Shown piece after piece: positions 26,015-36,028 of a stretch of DNA of 63,408 nt. This DNA is from Isosphaeraceae bacterium. Its GTDB lineage: Bacteria; Planctomycetota; Planctomycetia; Isosphaerales; Isosphaeraceae. The position numbers were made by a program, and so were the translations under genes. The stretch spans positions 1 to 63,408 of the forward strand of contig JANXSX010000104.1 of the NCBI GenBank assembly GCA_025356475.1, given 5' to 3'. Below the pieces are notes generated by a model. That model did not search any database. It saw only the letters and a program-made list of their open reading frames with translations, and was not told the DNA's origin. Position 1 is the stretch's first letter. Each line of letters starts with the position of its first letter.

Positions 26015-27622
26015 ATGACCGACTCCGCCCAACCGCGTCCTCCCGGGCGCGTCTCACTCGTGGGAGCAGGTCCCGGCAGTCCGGGGCTCCTGACCATTCG
26101 CGGTGCTCAGTGTCTAAGAGAGGCTGAGGTGGTCTTATATGACCACCTGGCCAACCTTCAACTTCTCGACTACCTTCCAGCCGGGGCTGAACGGATTTTC
26201 GCCGGTAAGTCGGTCGGCAAATGCGCATTACCCCAAGACGCGATCAATTCGCTGCTGGTCGAGAAATCGCGTCAAGGGCTCCGCGTCGTTCGGCTGAAAG
26301 GAGGCGACCCCTACGTTTTCGGTCGAGGGGCCGAAGAGGCCGAATACCTTGCGAGGAACGGGATCGCTTTCGAGATCGTCCCCGGAGTGACGGCAGGAGT
26401 CGGGGTCACTTCGTTCGCAGGGATACCGATCACACATCGGGATGCCGCGAGCGCTGTTGCGTTTATCACAGGCCACGATGACCCAGAAGCCGATTCCACA
26501 CGTCTGGATTGGCCAGCACTGGCACAGTTTCCCGGCACACTGGTCGTCTATATGGGGGTGACCCGGCTGGCTGCGGTCTGTCGGACCTTGATCCGTGAGG
26601 GGAAAGCGTCCCACACACCCGCTGCGCTGGTCGAGTCGGGAACGTTGCCAAGGCAAAGAACCGTGGTCGGCACCCTGGCGGATCTTGCGGATCGGGTCGC
26701 CCAGGCCGGCTTACGACCCCCTTCGCTGCTGGTCGTTGGTGAGGTCGTCTCCCGACGTCCCAGCCTCAACTGGTTTGAGTCGTTACCCCTATTTGGCCAG
26801 CGGATCGTTGTAACTCGCCCCCTTCAGGAGTCGCGTGTTTCTGCCCTTGAATTGGAGGCGTTGGGGGCGGAAGTTATTATTGCACCCATGATCGAAGTTA
26901 AACCACTTATTGATAATTCGGAACTGGATTCCACGATTGCCAAGATCTATACCTACAACTGGCTTGTTTTTACGTCCATGAATGGTGTTCGTGCCTTTAT
27001 GGATCGGCTTTTCGCGAGTGGTCGCGATGCTCGGGCTTTGGGTGGGATCAAGATTGCGACCATCGGCCCGGCCACAACCTTGGCTCTTGGCGACTATCAT
27101 CTCAAGTCTGATCTCGTTGCCACGACGTTCCGGTCTGAGGGGCTCGTCGCTGCACTCAGGGAAGAAGTTCGAGGTCGTCGTGTTCTTCTCGCCCGCGCGG
27201 ATCGGGGTCGGACCGTTTTAGCTGACGCACTTGTAGGGATCGCTGAGGTCGACCACGTAACGGTCTATCGGAGCGTCGATGCCGAGTCCCTCCCCGACGG
27301 AGTGACCGACCGAATCCTGGCCGGTCAAGTCGATTGGATCACGCTGACCAGTTCCGCCATCACTGAGCGGCTCCACCAACTCTTACCGACCGAAGCTCAA
27401 GCCCTGATTGGCACCAAGGTCAAGCTCGCCAGTTTAAGCCCGCTCACGACGGCCGCTGCCAACCGCCTCGGCTGGCAAGTGGTAGCCGAACCTGCCGAAG
27501 CGACCTGGGATGCATTGATGCAATCGATCGTCCATGAGCTTGCCTCCTTTTCGGCGAAGGACGCTGAAGGTGAAAAGGCATATGAAGACTTCGGAACGCA
27601 ATCGGGAGTAAATGCCGAATAA
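26015..27622 (+). CDS. Uroporphyrinogen-III C-methyltransferase/uroporphyrinogen-III synthase fusion (CobA-HemD)
   Basis: The 535-residue bifunctional protein starts at ATG 26015. Residues about 8-250 form the CobA/SUMT methyltransferase: SLVGAGPGSPGLLTIRGA, GGDPYVFGRGAEEAEYL and IVPGVTAGVGV bind SAM, converting uroporphyrinogen III to precorrin-2. Residues about 265-510 form HemD (IVVTRPLQESRVSALELEAL, FTSMNGVRAFMDRLF, ITLTSSAITERL), which closes hydroxymethylbilane to uroporphyrinogen III. Such fusions link haem, sirohaem and cobalamin branches. An AT-rich codon patch (about 26870-26960) sits in the HemD half. It follows tatC with a three-base gap. Confidence 0.93.
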   Translation: MTDSAQPRPPGRVSLVGAGPGSPGLLTIRGAQCLREAEVVLYDHLANLQLLDYLPAGAERIFAGKSVGKCALPQDAINSLLVEKSRQGLRVVRLKGGDPYVFGRGAEEAEYLARNGIAFEIVPGVTAGVGVTSFAGIPITHRDAASAVAFITGHDDPEADSTRLDWPALAQFPGTLVVYMGVTRLAAVCRTLIREGKASHTPAALVESGTLPRQRTVVGTLADLADRVAQAGLRPPSLLVVGEVVSRRPSLNWFESLPLFGQRIVVTRPLQESRVSALELEALGAEVIIAPMIEVKPLIDNSELDSTIAKIYTYNWLVFTSMNGVRAFMDRLFASGRDARALGGIKIATIGPATTLALGDYHLKSDLVATTFRSEGLVAALREEVRGRRVLLARADRGRTVLADALVGIAEVDHVTVYRSVDAESLPDGVTDRILAGQVDWITLTSSAITERLHQLLPTEAQALIGTKVKLASLSPLTTAAANRLGWQVVAEPAEATWDALMQSIVHELASFSAKDAEGEKAYEDFGTQSGVNAE

Positions 27623-27628
27623 GCAATC

Positions 27629-27665
27629 CGTTTCGTCAATCTTGCGATCCCGGGCTGACGAAACG
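27629..27665. terminator. Hairpin after the CobA-HemD gene
   Basis: CGTTTCGTCA (27629-27638) pairs perfectly with TGACGAAACG (27656-27665) across a 17-nt loop, seven bases after the stop. No T-tract follows. Beyond it, to 27859, I see no gene; a short open frame there lacks domain features. Confidence 0.45.
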
Positions 27666-27859
27666 AACCCAAATCTGCCGAGTTTTCCGCCAGAACAGAG
27701 AGTAACCAGTCACGCTATTTCGCCCACCGCCCCACTTGGCGGCAACGGTCAGTACCGGCGGATTCGGCAAAAAGCAGAAAGGCACCAAGCCTATTTGGAC
27801 AGGATCTCCGCTTGAGACCGCCTTCGCGTCACTCGCTCTTTGGCAATTCGGACTTGTCG

Positions 27860-29317
27860 TCAGTTTGGCAGTCGTGCCGGTTGGCCGATTGCGCGGAATA
27901 GGCGGAACTGCGCACGATTGAAGGCGATCGCAGCGTCGAGATACTCCGCCCGCGCAGCGGCCAAAGCCTGGATCGGCTGAAGCGCCTCGATCGGAAGCCC
28001 CGCGCCCCGTTTGATCCGCGTGAGATTGAGTTCGACGGAGGCGGTGGCCTCGGGCAAGACGGCGGTCGCGAACTCCAACTGGCGAGACGCCGCCAGGCTC
28101 GACTTATGGGCTCCGACCACTTCCGCAGCGATCCGATCTTGCAGCTTGAAGAGTTCGAGATTGGCCACGCGCTGCTCACTTTGCTTGACGCGGGCGATTG
28201 CCCGATCGGTCATCCCCATATTCTGGACGGTCCAGAAGAGGTTCACTCCCAGATCACCTCGGGTGTTGAAGGCACCAAAGTAATCGTTCTTGCCCCCTCC
28301 AAAGCCACCGCCGGTCCCTTGGAGAGCCAGGCTAGGGATTAACGGTCGGAGCCTCGCCTGTTTCAGCCGGATGAGCGTGGCCTGAACGACCGACTGGGCT
28401 TGGGCGAGTTCGGGTCGATTCGTCAGGGCGGTGGGAATCAACTCATCCAGGGTCACCGATTCGTTCAAAAGGCGAATCGTAGCGACCGCCGGCTCAACCG
28501 GAGCAAGTAGAACCCGCGCATCAAGGCGAGTCCTCCGCACCAGCTCCGCCGAGGCGACTTCAAGCTGTCCGACGGCGGCCTCGACCGCACGCTTCTGACG
28601 GTCGCGTTCGACCAGCGTCCGGCGATAATCGGCTTCCAACCCCGCACCCGCCTTGGCATAAGACCGGGTAATGTTGGTCAGACTCTCGGAGTAATCCACC
28701 GCCTCGCGAGCGAGCTGGATCCGGCCGGCGGCCTGCTGAAGGTCAAAATAAGCGTCAGCGAGACCAAGCAAGGCATCGTTGTTTGCGGCATCGACTCCCG
28801 CCTTGCGTGCAGCCACAATCTGACGCGCTGCGAGTGGCTCGAAGATAGCGTCCGAGAATCTGAGCACGGAAGTTAAGCCCGAAAGGTTGGCTGGACCCCC
28901 TGCAAGCACGGGTCCAGCCGTGACCGGACCTGCCGCCGCCGAACCTCCCACAAAGAGTGAGCTTTTGCTGATATTTCGGACCGCGCCTTCGACGACTTGG
29001 GCCTGGCCATCGTGTCGATTCCATTGAGGGCCGAGGAACAGGCTCGGCAGCCAGAGTGATTTCGCCTGGTCGAGTTCGGCGACTGCGATGCACACCCGCT
29101 CTCTCGCGATGGCGACGTCAAGGTCACGTGCTCCGGCAAGCTTCAACGCGCTCGCGAGGTCGATCGGTTCGATCAACTGACCGGGGGTGAGGCTCGCCGC
29201 ATAGGCTGGGTTTACAGCCGGAAGCGGGGGCAGCGCCGGGCCGTCGGCTCCCAGGCCGGCGAGCCCGAGGAGTGGAACGACCGCCAGCCGATGGTAAGAG
29301 CGGAACCGCATGACCAT
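27860..29317 (-). CDS. TolC-family outer membrane efflux protein
   Basis: The 485-residue protein starts at ATG 29317 with a signal peptide (FRSYHRLAVVPLLGLAGLGA). Two OEP repeats follow, each with long amphipathic helices (for example ELDQAKSLWLPSLFLGPQWN and RPELAQAQSVVQATLIRLKQ). This is the outer-membrane channel of a tripartite pump. It is the third gene of the RND operon, 52 bases after the adaptor gene. There is no lipobox. Confidence 0.9.
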   Translation of the reverse strand: MVMRFRSYHRLAVVPLLGLAGLGADGPALPPLPAVNPAYAASLTPGQLIEPIDLASALKLAGARDLDVAIARERVCIAVAELDQAKSLWLPSLFLGPQWNRHDGQAQVVEGAVRNISKSSLFVGGSAAAGPVTAGPVLAGGPANLSGLTSVLRFSDAIFEPLAARQIVAARKAGVDAANNDALLGLADAYFDLQQAAGRIQLAREAVDYSESLTNITRSYAKAGAGLEADYRRTLVERDRQKRAVEAAVGQLEVASAELVRRTRLDARVLLAPVEPAVATIRLLNESVTLDELIPTALTNRPELAQAQSVVQATLIRLKQARLRPLIPSLALQGTGGGFGGGKNDYFGAFNTRGDLGVNLFWTVQNMGMTDRAIARVKQSEQRVANLELFKLQDRIAAEVVGAHKSSLAASRQLEFATAVLPEATASVELNLTRIKRGAGLPIEALQPIQALAAARAEYLDAAIAFNRAQFRLFRAIGQPARLPN

Positions 29318-29369
29318 CCCCCGCGCATCGAATCATGACGCCTCATCTTGGGGAGTTCGGTTGTAAGGG

Positions 29370-30680
29370 TCATCGGGCTTGAGCGGAAAGTTCAGAGGGC
29401 AGGGCGACAGCCTGCCCATCGACTAAAACGCCTGGGGTGGTCTTGACGATCGTGTCGGAGTCAGAGAGTCCCTCCAACACCTCCGCCACGAGGCCATCGA
29501 CTAAGCCGATCTTTACGGAGACACGATGCGCTTTGAGTTCTTCAACCTTGACGCAGAACGACCTTTCACCATCCTTGATGATGGCTGACGTAGGAATCGA
29601 CAAAACGTCCGCGTGTTCATCCAGGACGACGGTGACCAAGGTATACATGCCCGGTCGAAGACGTGTGTCGGCGTTAGGTAGGTCAATCTCGATGCGAAGG
29701 CCGCGTGACGACGGATCCAGGCTAAAGGCGGTACGCGAGACCTTCGCCTCGATCGGATTTCCGGCCAGGGCCTGAACCTTGATCAGGGCCGTCGCCCCAA
29801 CTTTGATCTGGGGAGTTGCGACCTCGGGAATCGTGACGCTGACAGTTAAGACCCCCGCCTTTGCGACGGTGAAGAGGGGCAGACTGGACGCGTTCCCCCC
29901 CACAAGCTGACCGGTGTCGACACTTCGACGAGTGATAACGCCATCAAATGGCGATTTTACTGATGAGTAGCTCAGCATTGCTTTGGCTTGCTCGAGGTCG
30001 GCCTTGGCCAATTCAATGTGGGCCGACGCGTGGGCAGAATCTGCCAGCGACTTTTGAGCAGATGCACGCGCTTCAACCACGACCGCTTGGGCAACCAGGA
30101 CCTGGGCAAGAGCCTCATCACGTGCGGCCTCAGAGGCACGGAAAACCGATTGAGATTCATCGACAAGTGCATTTGTCACAGCAGATTCGCGTGCTAGACT
30201 TTGAATGCGCTCTAACTCCCGTTTCCGTCGCACGAGGTCGGCTTCCGCGCGGCGGACACCCGCCTGCGATGAAGTCAGTTTCGCCTCCGCCCCGACGCCT
30301 CGGGCACGTTCGACCTCAACGGCCGCCTCGGCCTGAACACGACCAGACTCCGCTTCTCCGAGTGAGGCTTTCGCCTGTTCTAATGTCGCAAAGACCTCGG
30401 GCAGAGCCAGCTCCGCGAGGATCTGTCCAGCGACCACGCGATCGCCCATATCCACCGACACCGACTTGACGAGCCCAACCGTTCGAGCATGAATTGGAGA
30501 CGACTCGATCGCCTCGACTTGGCCAGGTTGCTCCACGGTTTTCCGCACAGTACCCCTTACCGGCTTGACGATCTCTACCTTGGTTGCGGTCAGAGGGGCC
30601 AGCGGTTGTGGGGCCGATCCGTCACGACAACCGATCAGAACGGAAATCGCAAGTAGATGTAAACAATAAAGTCTTGGCAT
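29370..30680 (-). CDS. RND efflux periplasmic adaptor (membrane fusion protein)
   Basis: The 436-residue protein starts at ATG 30680. The N-terminus MPRLYCLHLLAISVLIGCRD has a lipobox (LIGC), so it is a predicted lipoprotein. A barrel-sandwich/lipoyl segment (GTVRKTVEQPGQVEAIESSP, DMGDRVVAGQILAEL) flanks a long coiled coil rich in Ala, Glu and Arg. Then come SVKSPFDGVITRRSVDTGQL and a beta-barrel domain (LRPGMYTLVTVVLDE). It links the RND pump to the TolC channel. It follows the pump gene by six bases. Confidence 0.92.
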   Translation of the reverse strand: MPRLYCLHLLAISVLIGCRDGSAPQPLAPLTATKVEIVKPVRGTVRKTVEQPGQVEAIESSPIHARTVGLVKSVSVDMGDRVVAGQILAELALPEVFATLEQAKASLGEAESGRVQAEAAVEVERARGVGAEAKLTSSQAGVRRAEADLVRRKRELERIQSLARESAVTNALVDESQSVFRASEAARDEALAQVLVAQAVVVEARASAQKSLADSAHASAHIELAKADLEQAKAMLSYSSVKSPFDGVITRRSVDTGQLVGGNASSLPLFTVAKAGVLTVSVTIPEVATPQIKVGATALIKVQALAGNPIEAKVSRTAFSLDPSSRGLRIEIDLPNADTRLRPGMYTLVTVVLDEHADVLSIPTSAIIKDGERSFCVKVEELKAHRVSVKIGLVDGLVAEVLEGLSDSDTIVKTTPGVLVDGQAVALPSELSAQAR

Positions 30681-30686
30681 GCATGA

Positions 30687-33600
30687 TCATCCGATCGTAT
30701 ACAATGTGTGTTGAGTCTCGCCGTTCGCAGATGGGGTCAAATGATCGAATCGGAGGCTTGCGGGATCGTCGGGGTCGAGTGATGCCGAGCTTCGGCTCGA
30801 TCGGCCCTGGATCAGTGCGAAAACGGCAGGCAGGGCGAACAGGGTCGCGAGGGTCGCAGCGGCCAGTCCGCCTACAACAGCGAGGCCGAGCGGGGCGGCC
30901 TGTTCGCCCGATTCCCCCATCCCGAGAGCCAGGGGAAGCATCCCTGAGATCATCGCCATTGCGGTCATCAGGATCGGCCGGACCCGGCCCGCAGCTCCTT
31001 CCGCAGCAGCTTTGACCGCCGAAGCTCCAGCGAGTCTGGATCGTTCCGCGAAGGTGACGAGCAAGATCGCATTCGCAACCGCAACGCCTACCGACATGAT
31101 CGCACCATTGAACGACTGGAGATTCAGCGAACTCTGCGAAACCGTGAGCGCCAGAATCACTCCGGCAATTGCCGCCGGGGCGGTCGAGGTCACGACCAAG
31201 GCAAGCTTTATCGATTGGAAGTTCGCGGTCAGGAGCAAGAGAATCACGACCACGGCCAAGACCAGGCCGAGCCCAAGTCCACGGATCAATTCATTCAAAG
31301 GTGCGACTTGGCCTCGAATATCGATCAATACACCTTTAGGAGCTGTCCCCGCCAGGACGATGGCTCGACTCACGTCGCTTGCTGCTCGCCCGAGATCATC
31401 CCCAGCGAGATTCGCCGTGATGGTCACAGCCCGCTTCATGTTATATCGATCAATTTCTCCAGGCATAGTGCCTGATGTGACCGTGGCAAGGTCGCGAACA
31501 AAGAGAGAGCGTCCATCTTTATTTTGGACCGGTATCGACTCGACGGCGGTACTCGAATTCATCGCCGATTGAGGAATCTCAACCTGGATCTGGTAGCCGA
31601 TCCCCGTCTTGGGGTCGGGCCAATAGAGGGGGGTCACGAACCGGCTGGATGAGGTCGCCGCGACGACCGATCGGGCCACTTCCGCTGTCGTCACACCGAC
31701 CTGACCGGCGAGACGGCGATCGACCTTGATGTTGACGGTTGGGTAATCGAGTGCTTGCGCGTATTGAACATCGCGCAATGAGTTAAGCTTCGCCAGCTCC
31801 AGCCGAATCTTTTCGGCATGGGCTCGGCTATCGTGCAAGCTTGGCCCGCTGACAGCGACTTCGATTGGGGTGGGTGATCCGAAACTCATGACCTCGCTTA
31901 CAATGTCGGCAGGCTCGAACGAGGTTCGGACCGTTGGGAACTGCTCGGCAATGAGCTGGCGGAGCCGCGCTTTGAGCGGGCCGATTGCCCGTTTTGTGTC
32001 GGGCTTCAGGGCGACGCGGATCATCGCCTCCTCGGGGCCGGCTGTCCATTGAAAGATGGCATTGATCGGGTAAGTCGCCGGGATCAAGCCAATGTAGCCC
32101 ACGGATACATCGACAGAGTCATTGCCAACCTCATTGTTGATGATTGCAAGGACTGACTTCGCGATCGTTTCGGTCGCTTCAATACGGGTACCTGCGGGCG
32201 CTTTGAGGCGGAGTTGGAACCGTCCCGAATCCACGCTCGGGAAAATTGCGAGCGGGAGTCTTGGCCCCAAGATCAGGATCACAGCGAATGTCACTGCGAA
32301 GTAGGAAGGAACTACAAGCCAGCGAAAGCGAGCGATTGATCGGGCGATCTGCCGATAGGCCTCGCCAGGACCTGAACGACTCGGTCGCAGATGAGTTCCG
32401 TTCCCTTCGCGGAGCAACCACGACGAGACAACTGGCACGAATGTACTTGAGAGGATATACGAAGAAACCATCGCGAAGCCGACGGAGAGTGAGAGGGGCA
32501 CGAACAGCGACCGGGCTGGACCGGTCATGAACAGCGCGGGCAGGAACACCGCGATCACACAGAGCATCGCCAGCAGTCGAGGGACGGCGGTATCGAGGTT
32601 TCCCTCCCGAACAGCGCGGGCGACTGATCGACCAAGTCCCAGCTTGGCATGGATGTTTTCGACCTCCACGGTCGATTCATCCACGAGGATTCCAACGGCG
32701 AGTGCCAGCCCTCCCAAGGTCATGAGGTTGATGGTCTGGCCGGTCAACCACAGCGCCACGACCGAGCCAGCCAGTGCCAGGGGGATGTTGAGCACAACCA
32801 CGATGACCGTTCGCCAGTCTCGCAGAAAGAGCATGATCATCAACCCAGTCAGAATTGCGCCCAATAGCCCCTCGGTCAGTAGACTGGAGACCGCTCGGGT
32901 GACGGTCGACGATTGATCAAACTCAAAGGAGACTTGGATGTCACCCGGAAGGACCGCTTGCATGCTAGGCAGGGCTGCTTTGAGTGCGTTGACGACCGTA
33001 AGGGTCGAAGAGTCTGCCCGCTTTGTGACCAGGATATAAACAGCCCGGCGGCCATTGACTAATGCATATCCTGTTGTCAGGTCCGACGCATCAGCGACGG
33101 TGGCAACGTCGCCGAGATAGACGACTCCATCGGCTGTGGTCTTGACCGCAATCTCTTCGAGTTCCTTGGCCTGGCCGACAAGGGAGTTGATCGGAACAAT
33201 CGGCATCGAGTCACCGATCCGGACGTTTCCCGAGGGGCTGATTGCATTCCCTTCCGCAATCGCGTTGATCACCCCGTCCGGCGAAAGACCATAGGCCTTG
33301 AGCCGGTCAGGGTCAATCCGTACAACAACGGTCCGCTGACTTCCGCCAAAGGGGGGCGGGGCCGAGACGCCCGGCAGGCCGGCGAACATCGGTCGAACTT
33401 TGAAGAGTGCTTGGTCCTGGATCTCGCCGATCGATCGAGTTGTGCTCGACATCACAAGGTAGCCGACAGGAATACTCCCCGCGTCGAAGCGGGTAACGAA
33501 GGGGCTAACCGTTCCGGGAGGCATGAAGGCCCGCGAGCGTTGGACATATCCGATCGTCTCGGCCATCGCCTGCGCCATGTCCGTGCCGGGATGAAAGAAG

Positions 33601-33878
33601 AGCTTCATCAAGGCGAGACCTTGGATGTTCTTCGATTCGACGTGATGGATCCCGTTGATATAAAGAAAGTGGTATTCGTAGTAATTGGTGAGCAACCCCT
33701 CCATCTGCGCGGGGTCCATCCCCCCGTAGGGCTGGGCGACGTAGACGACGGGCAGATTGAGGTTCGGGAAGATATCGACCGGGATCCGTGTTAGGGCTAA
33801 CCCGCACGTCAGGGCAATCGCGACGACACCGACCATCACCGTCATCGGTCGACGGAGCGCAAAGACAATCGGGTTCAT
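30687..33878 (-). CDS. RND-family efflux transporter permease
   Basis: The 1063-residue inner-membrane pump starts at ATG 33878 (MNPIVFALRRPMTVMVG). It shows the two repeated halves of AcrB-type transporters, each with a periplasmic porter domain and six helices. The proton-relay motif in TM4 reads LAVGILVDESTVEVENIH: the first conserved Asp is present, while the second (Asp408 in AcrB) is Glu. The second half carries VGVAVANAILLVTFAE. The pairing with a lipoprotein adaptor and TolC suggests export of hydrophobic compounds; metal-export motifs were not seen. It leads a three-gene operon. Confidence 0.92.
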   Translation of the reverse strand: MNPIVFALRRPMTVMVGVVAIALTCGLALTRIPVDIFPNLNLPVVYVAQPYGGMDPAQMEGLLTNYYEYHFLYINGIHHVESKNIQGLALMKLFFHPGTDMAQAMAETIGYVQRSRAFMPPGTVSPFVTRFDAGSIPVGYLVMSSTTRSIGEIQDQALFKVRPMFAGLPGVSAPPPFGGSQRTVVVRIDPDRLKAYGLSPDGVINAIAEGNAISPSGNVRIGDSMPIVPINSLVGQAKELEEIAVKTTADGVVYLGDVATVADASDLTTGYALVNGRRAVYILVTKRADSSTLTVVNALKAALPSMQAVLPGDIQVSFEFDQSSTVTRAVSSLLTEGLLGAILTGLMIMLFLRDWRTVIVVVLNIPLALAGSVVALWLTGQTINLMTLGGLALAVGILVDESTVEVENIHAKLGLGRSVARAVREGNLDTAVPRLLAMLCVIAVFLPALFMTGPARSLFVPLSLSVGFAMVSSYILSSTFVPVVSSWLLREGNGTHLRPSRSGPGEAYRQIARSIARFRWLVVPSYFAVTFAVILILGPRLPLAIFPSVDSGRFQLRLKAPAGTRIEATETIAKSVLAIINNEVGNDSVDVSVGYIGLIPATYPINAIFQWTAGPEEAMIRVALKPDTKRAIGPLKARLRQLIAEQFPTVRTSFEPADIVSEVMSFGSPTPIEVAVSGPSLHDSRAHAEKIRLELAKLNSLRDVQYAQALDYPTVNIKVDRRLAGQVGVTTAEVARSVVAATSSSRFVTPLYWPDPKTGIGYQIQVEIPQSAMNSSTAVESIPVQNKDGRSLFVRDLATVTSGTMPGEIDRYNMKRAVTITANLAGDDLGRAASDVSRAIVLAGTAPKGVLIDIRGQVAPLNELIRGLGLGLVLAVVVILLLLTANFQSIKLALVVTSTAPAAIAGVILALTVSQSSLNLQSFNGAIMSVGVAVANAILLVTFAERSRLAGASAVKAAAEGAAGRVRPILMTAMAMISGMLPLALGMGESGEQAAPLGLAVVGGLAAATLATLFALPAVFALIQGRSSRSSASLDPDDPASLRFDHLTPSANGETQHTLYTIG

Positions 33879-34121
33879 GTCGGTCGAGCTCGGGCCTAAA
33901 GTCTCGAAGTCGTGTGAGTACCCAACTTAGCAAACGTGTCAGCGCTATGGTAGCAAGAGTCGATCAGGCCCCGATCGTCCAGTGAGTCCAAGAGAAAGGG
34001 CTGGCTTCGCGGTGAAGGCCAGCCCGCTTGATGTCTGAATTCACTCTCAAAGCGATCAATAGGCGTCAGAACTGAGAACTTCACGTTTTCACTTACTGAT
34101 CAATGAACCGTGTCCGGACAA

Positions 34122-34559
34122 TCATTTCACACCCAGGAGCTCAACTTCGAAGAGGAGGGTCGCGTTTGGAGGAATCACGCCGCCCGCTCCTCTTGCTCCG
34201 TAACCCAACGCGGCCGGAATGAGAAGAAGTCGCTTGCTGCCGACCTTCATGGTCAAGACGCCTTCGTCCCAGCCTTTGATCACCATGCCGTTACCGACTT
34301 GAAACGAGAACGGGGTTCCTCGGTCGACCGAGCTGTCGAACTTTGCCCCCTTCTGCCCGTTCTCCCAGATCCAACCGGTGTAGTGGACGTCGCAATTCTG
34401 ACCGGCCTTGGGGGTCGCTCCCTTGCCTTCCTTGGTCTCCTTGAACTGCAAGCCGCTGGCCGTCTTGGTCATTGTCGCCGGGTCGATCTTGTCCTCACCC
34501 CGCACAACCAGGGGGGAAATCATCAGCAATGCGGACGCGATCAGGCAGGTCTTCAACAT
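34122..34559 (-). CDS. Exported FKBP-type peptidyl-prolyl isomerase
   Basis: The 145-residue protein starts at ATG 34559, seven bases after AAGGA; TTG 34574 is less likely. A signal peptide (MLKTCLIASALLMISPLVV) precedes one FKBP domain with DVHYTGWIWENGQKGAKFDS, FQVGNGMVIKGWDEGVLTM and the aromatic and Tyr positions of the active site (GYGARGAGGVIPPNATLLFE). It catalyses prolyl cis-trans isomerisation in the periplasm. A terminator separates it from mqnE upstream, so it likely has its own promoter. Confidence 0.92.
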   Translation of the reverse strand: MLKTCLIASALLMISPLVVRGEDKIDPATMTKTASGLQFKETKEGKGATPKAGQNCDVHYTGWIWENGQKGAKFDSSVDRGTPFSFQVGNGMVIKGWDEGVLTMKVGSKRLLLIPAALGYGARGAGGVIPPNATLLFEVELLGVK

Positions 34560-34680
34560 GGTTCGATCCTTCAATATCCAGTGGGTGAGGAGGCGAGGTG
34601 CCTTCTTCTCAATCTCAGGCTACCGAAAATCCCTTCGCCTGTGAACCGAGAATAGTCCTGGAGCGGAAGCAATAAGGCCC

Positions 34681-34706
34681 AAAAAGGGGAGATTTTACCT
34701 TCCCCT
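34681..34706 (-). terminator. Rho-independent terminator after mqnE
   Basis: On the minus strand AGGGGA pairs with TCCCCT around a ten-base loop and is followed by four further T. It lies 36 bases after the mqnE stop (34742) and so ends the menaquinone operon before the FKBP gene. Confidence 0.6.
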
Positions 34707-34741
34707 CCCGAGCCTCGATTGAAAGCCGGCCGACCGCCGAC

Positions 34742-35878
34742 TTAGCTTCGGCTCATGGTCAGAATCGGTACCTCGATCCGCTTGCCCGACGCCCAGCTCG
34801 AACCCTCTCGACTCACCTCGTGATAAAGCGTGTCACGTTCCACGGGGACACGACCGGCCTCAACGATCAGGCGGCGGATCTCCGCGACGCTCTGCTCCTG
34901 AGGAGTTTCAGCGCCGGCTTCGTGGTAAATCTTCTCGTGGACGACGGTTCCGTCGATGTCATCGGCCCCGAACGAGAGGGCAACCTGGGCCGTTTTGATC
35001 CCGAGCATGACCCAGTAGGCTTTGATGTGAGGAAAGTTGTCGAGCATCAGACGGCTGATCGCCATCGTCTTGAGGTCCATCACCCCGGAAGGCTTGGGGA
35101 TCTCGTCCATCCGCGAGTTGTCGGGGTGGAATGCGAGAGGAATGAAGGTCTGGAATCCACCAGTCTCGTCCTGGAGCTCGCGGAGCCGAATCATATGATC
35201 GATCCGGTGTTTCGGCTTGTCGATGTGCCCATAGAGCATGGTGGCGTTGGAATTCAGACCGAGCTTATGGGCGGTTCGGTGGACCTCAAGCCAGGTCTCG
35301 GTCGAGGCCTTGGCACCGCAGATCGCCTCTCGAACCTCAGGATGGAAGATCTCGGCTCCGCCGCCAGGCAATGACCCAAGTCCTGCGTCAACAAGGGTTT
35401 CGAGCACTTCCTTGATCGACTTTCGATCGATTTTACAGAACCATTCGATCTCGACGGCTGTGTAGGCTTTGACATGGATCTCAGGGGCGGCGTCTTTGAC
35501 CCACTTCACGACATCGACGTAGTATTGGAATGGCAGCTTATGGTGCAGGCCGCCGACAATGTGAAGCTCGGTTGCCCCACGACCATGAGCCTGGAGTGCC
35601 CGCTCGCGGATCTGGGCTTCGTCCATGACATAGGCTCGGTCCTCGCCGAGGTCGGCTCGGAACGCGCAGAAGTCGCATTTGTAGACACAGACGTTGGTGG
35701 GGTTGATGTGCGTATTGACGTTATAGTAGCCAAAATTGCCGTTATAACGCTCTCGAACCAGGTTCGCCATGTCGCCGAGCGTGAACAGATCGGTGCTGGC
35801 CTCAAGCGTGAGGCCATCCTCAAAGCTGAGCCGTTGTCCCGATTCCACCTTCTCGCGGATCGCACCTAGGGTCGACAT
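34742..35878 (-). CDS. mqnE: Aminodeoxyfutalosine synthase MqnE (radical SAM)
   Basis: The 378-residue enzyme adds the adenosyl radical of SAM to 3-enolpyruvylbenzoate, making aminodeoxyfutalosine. The cluster motif is CVYKCDFCAF, preceded by NVNTHINPTN. IVGGLHHKLPFQYYVDVV, AYTAVEIEWF, LGSLPGGGAEIFHPEVR and NATMLYGHIDKPKHR separate MqnE from its paralogue MqnC at 16.9 kb. The start is ATG 35878 (MSTLGAIREKVESGQRLS); an upstream TTG would add nine residues. It is the last gene of the ubiE-ubiX-SDR-ubiA-mqnE series, 150 bases after ubiA, and is followed by a terminator. Confidence 0.93.
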   Translation of the reverse strand: MSTLGAIREKVESGQRLSFEDGLTLEASTDLFTLGDMANLVRERYNGNFGYYNVNTHINPTNVCVYKCDFCAFRADLGEDRAYVMDEAQIRERALQAHGRGATELHIVGGLHHKLPFQYYVDVVKWVKDAAPEIHVKAYTAVEIEWFCKIDRKSIKEVLETLVDAGLGSLPGGGAEIFHPEVREAICGAKASTETWLEVHRTAHKLGLNSNATMLYGHIDKPKHRIDHMIRLRELQDETGGFQTFIPLAFHPDNSRMDEIPKPSGVMDLKTMAISRLMLDNFPHIKAYWVMLGIKTAQVALSFGADDIDGTVVHEKIYHEAGAETPQEQSVAEIRRLIVEAGRVPVERDTLYHEVSREGSSWASGKRIEVPILTMSRS

Positions 35879-36028
35879 GGAGCCACCCACCTTCCCGATC
35901 GTCAAAAGGAATCACCGACCTAGCAGTCATTACTGAGATTTTAGTCGCGATTGAACGAATCATCAACCCAGGGTGACCGATTCCTAACGGTCGATTGATT
36001 TTCGACATCCCATGAATGAGGGTCCAAG

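Noticed and set aside
27612-27921. Short rightward frames after CobA-HemD
   Set aside because: They overlap the hairpin and the TolC gene and show no family features.
35966-35980. CCAGGGTGAC upstream of mqnE as a third copy of the menaquinone promoter box
   Set aside because: One base shorter, opposite orientation relative to the gene and without a -10 element.
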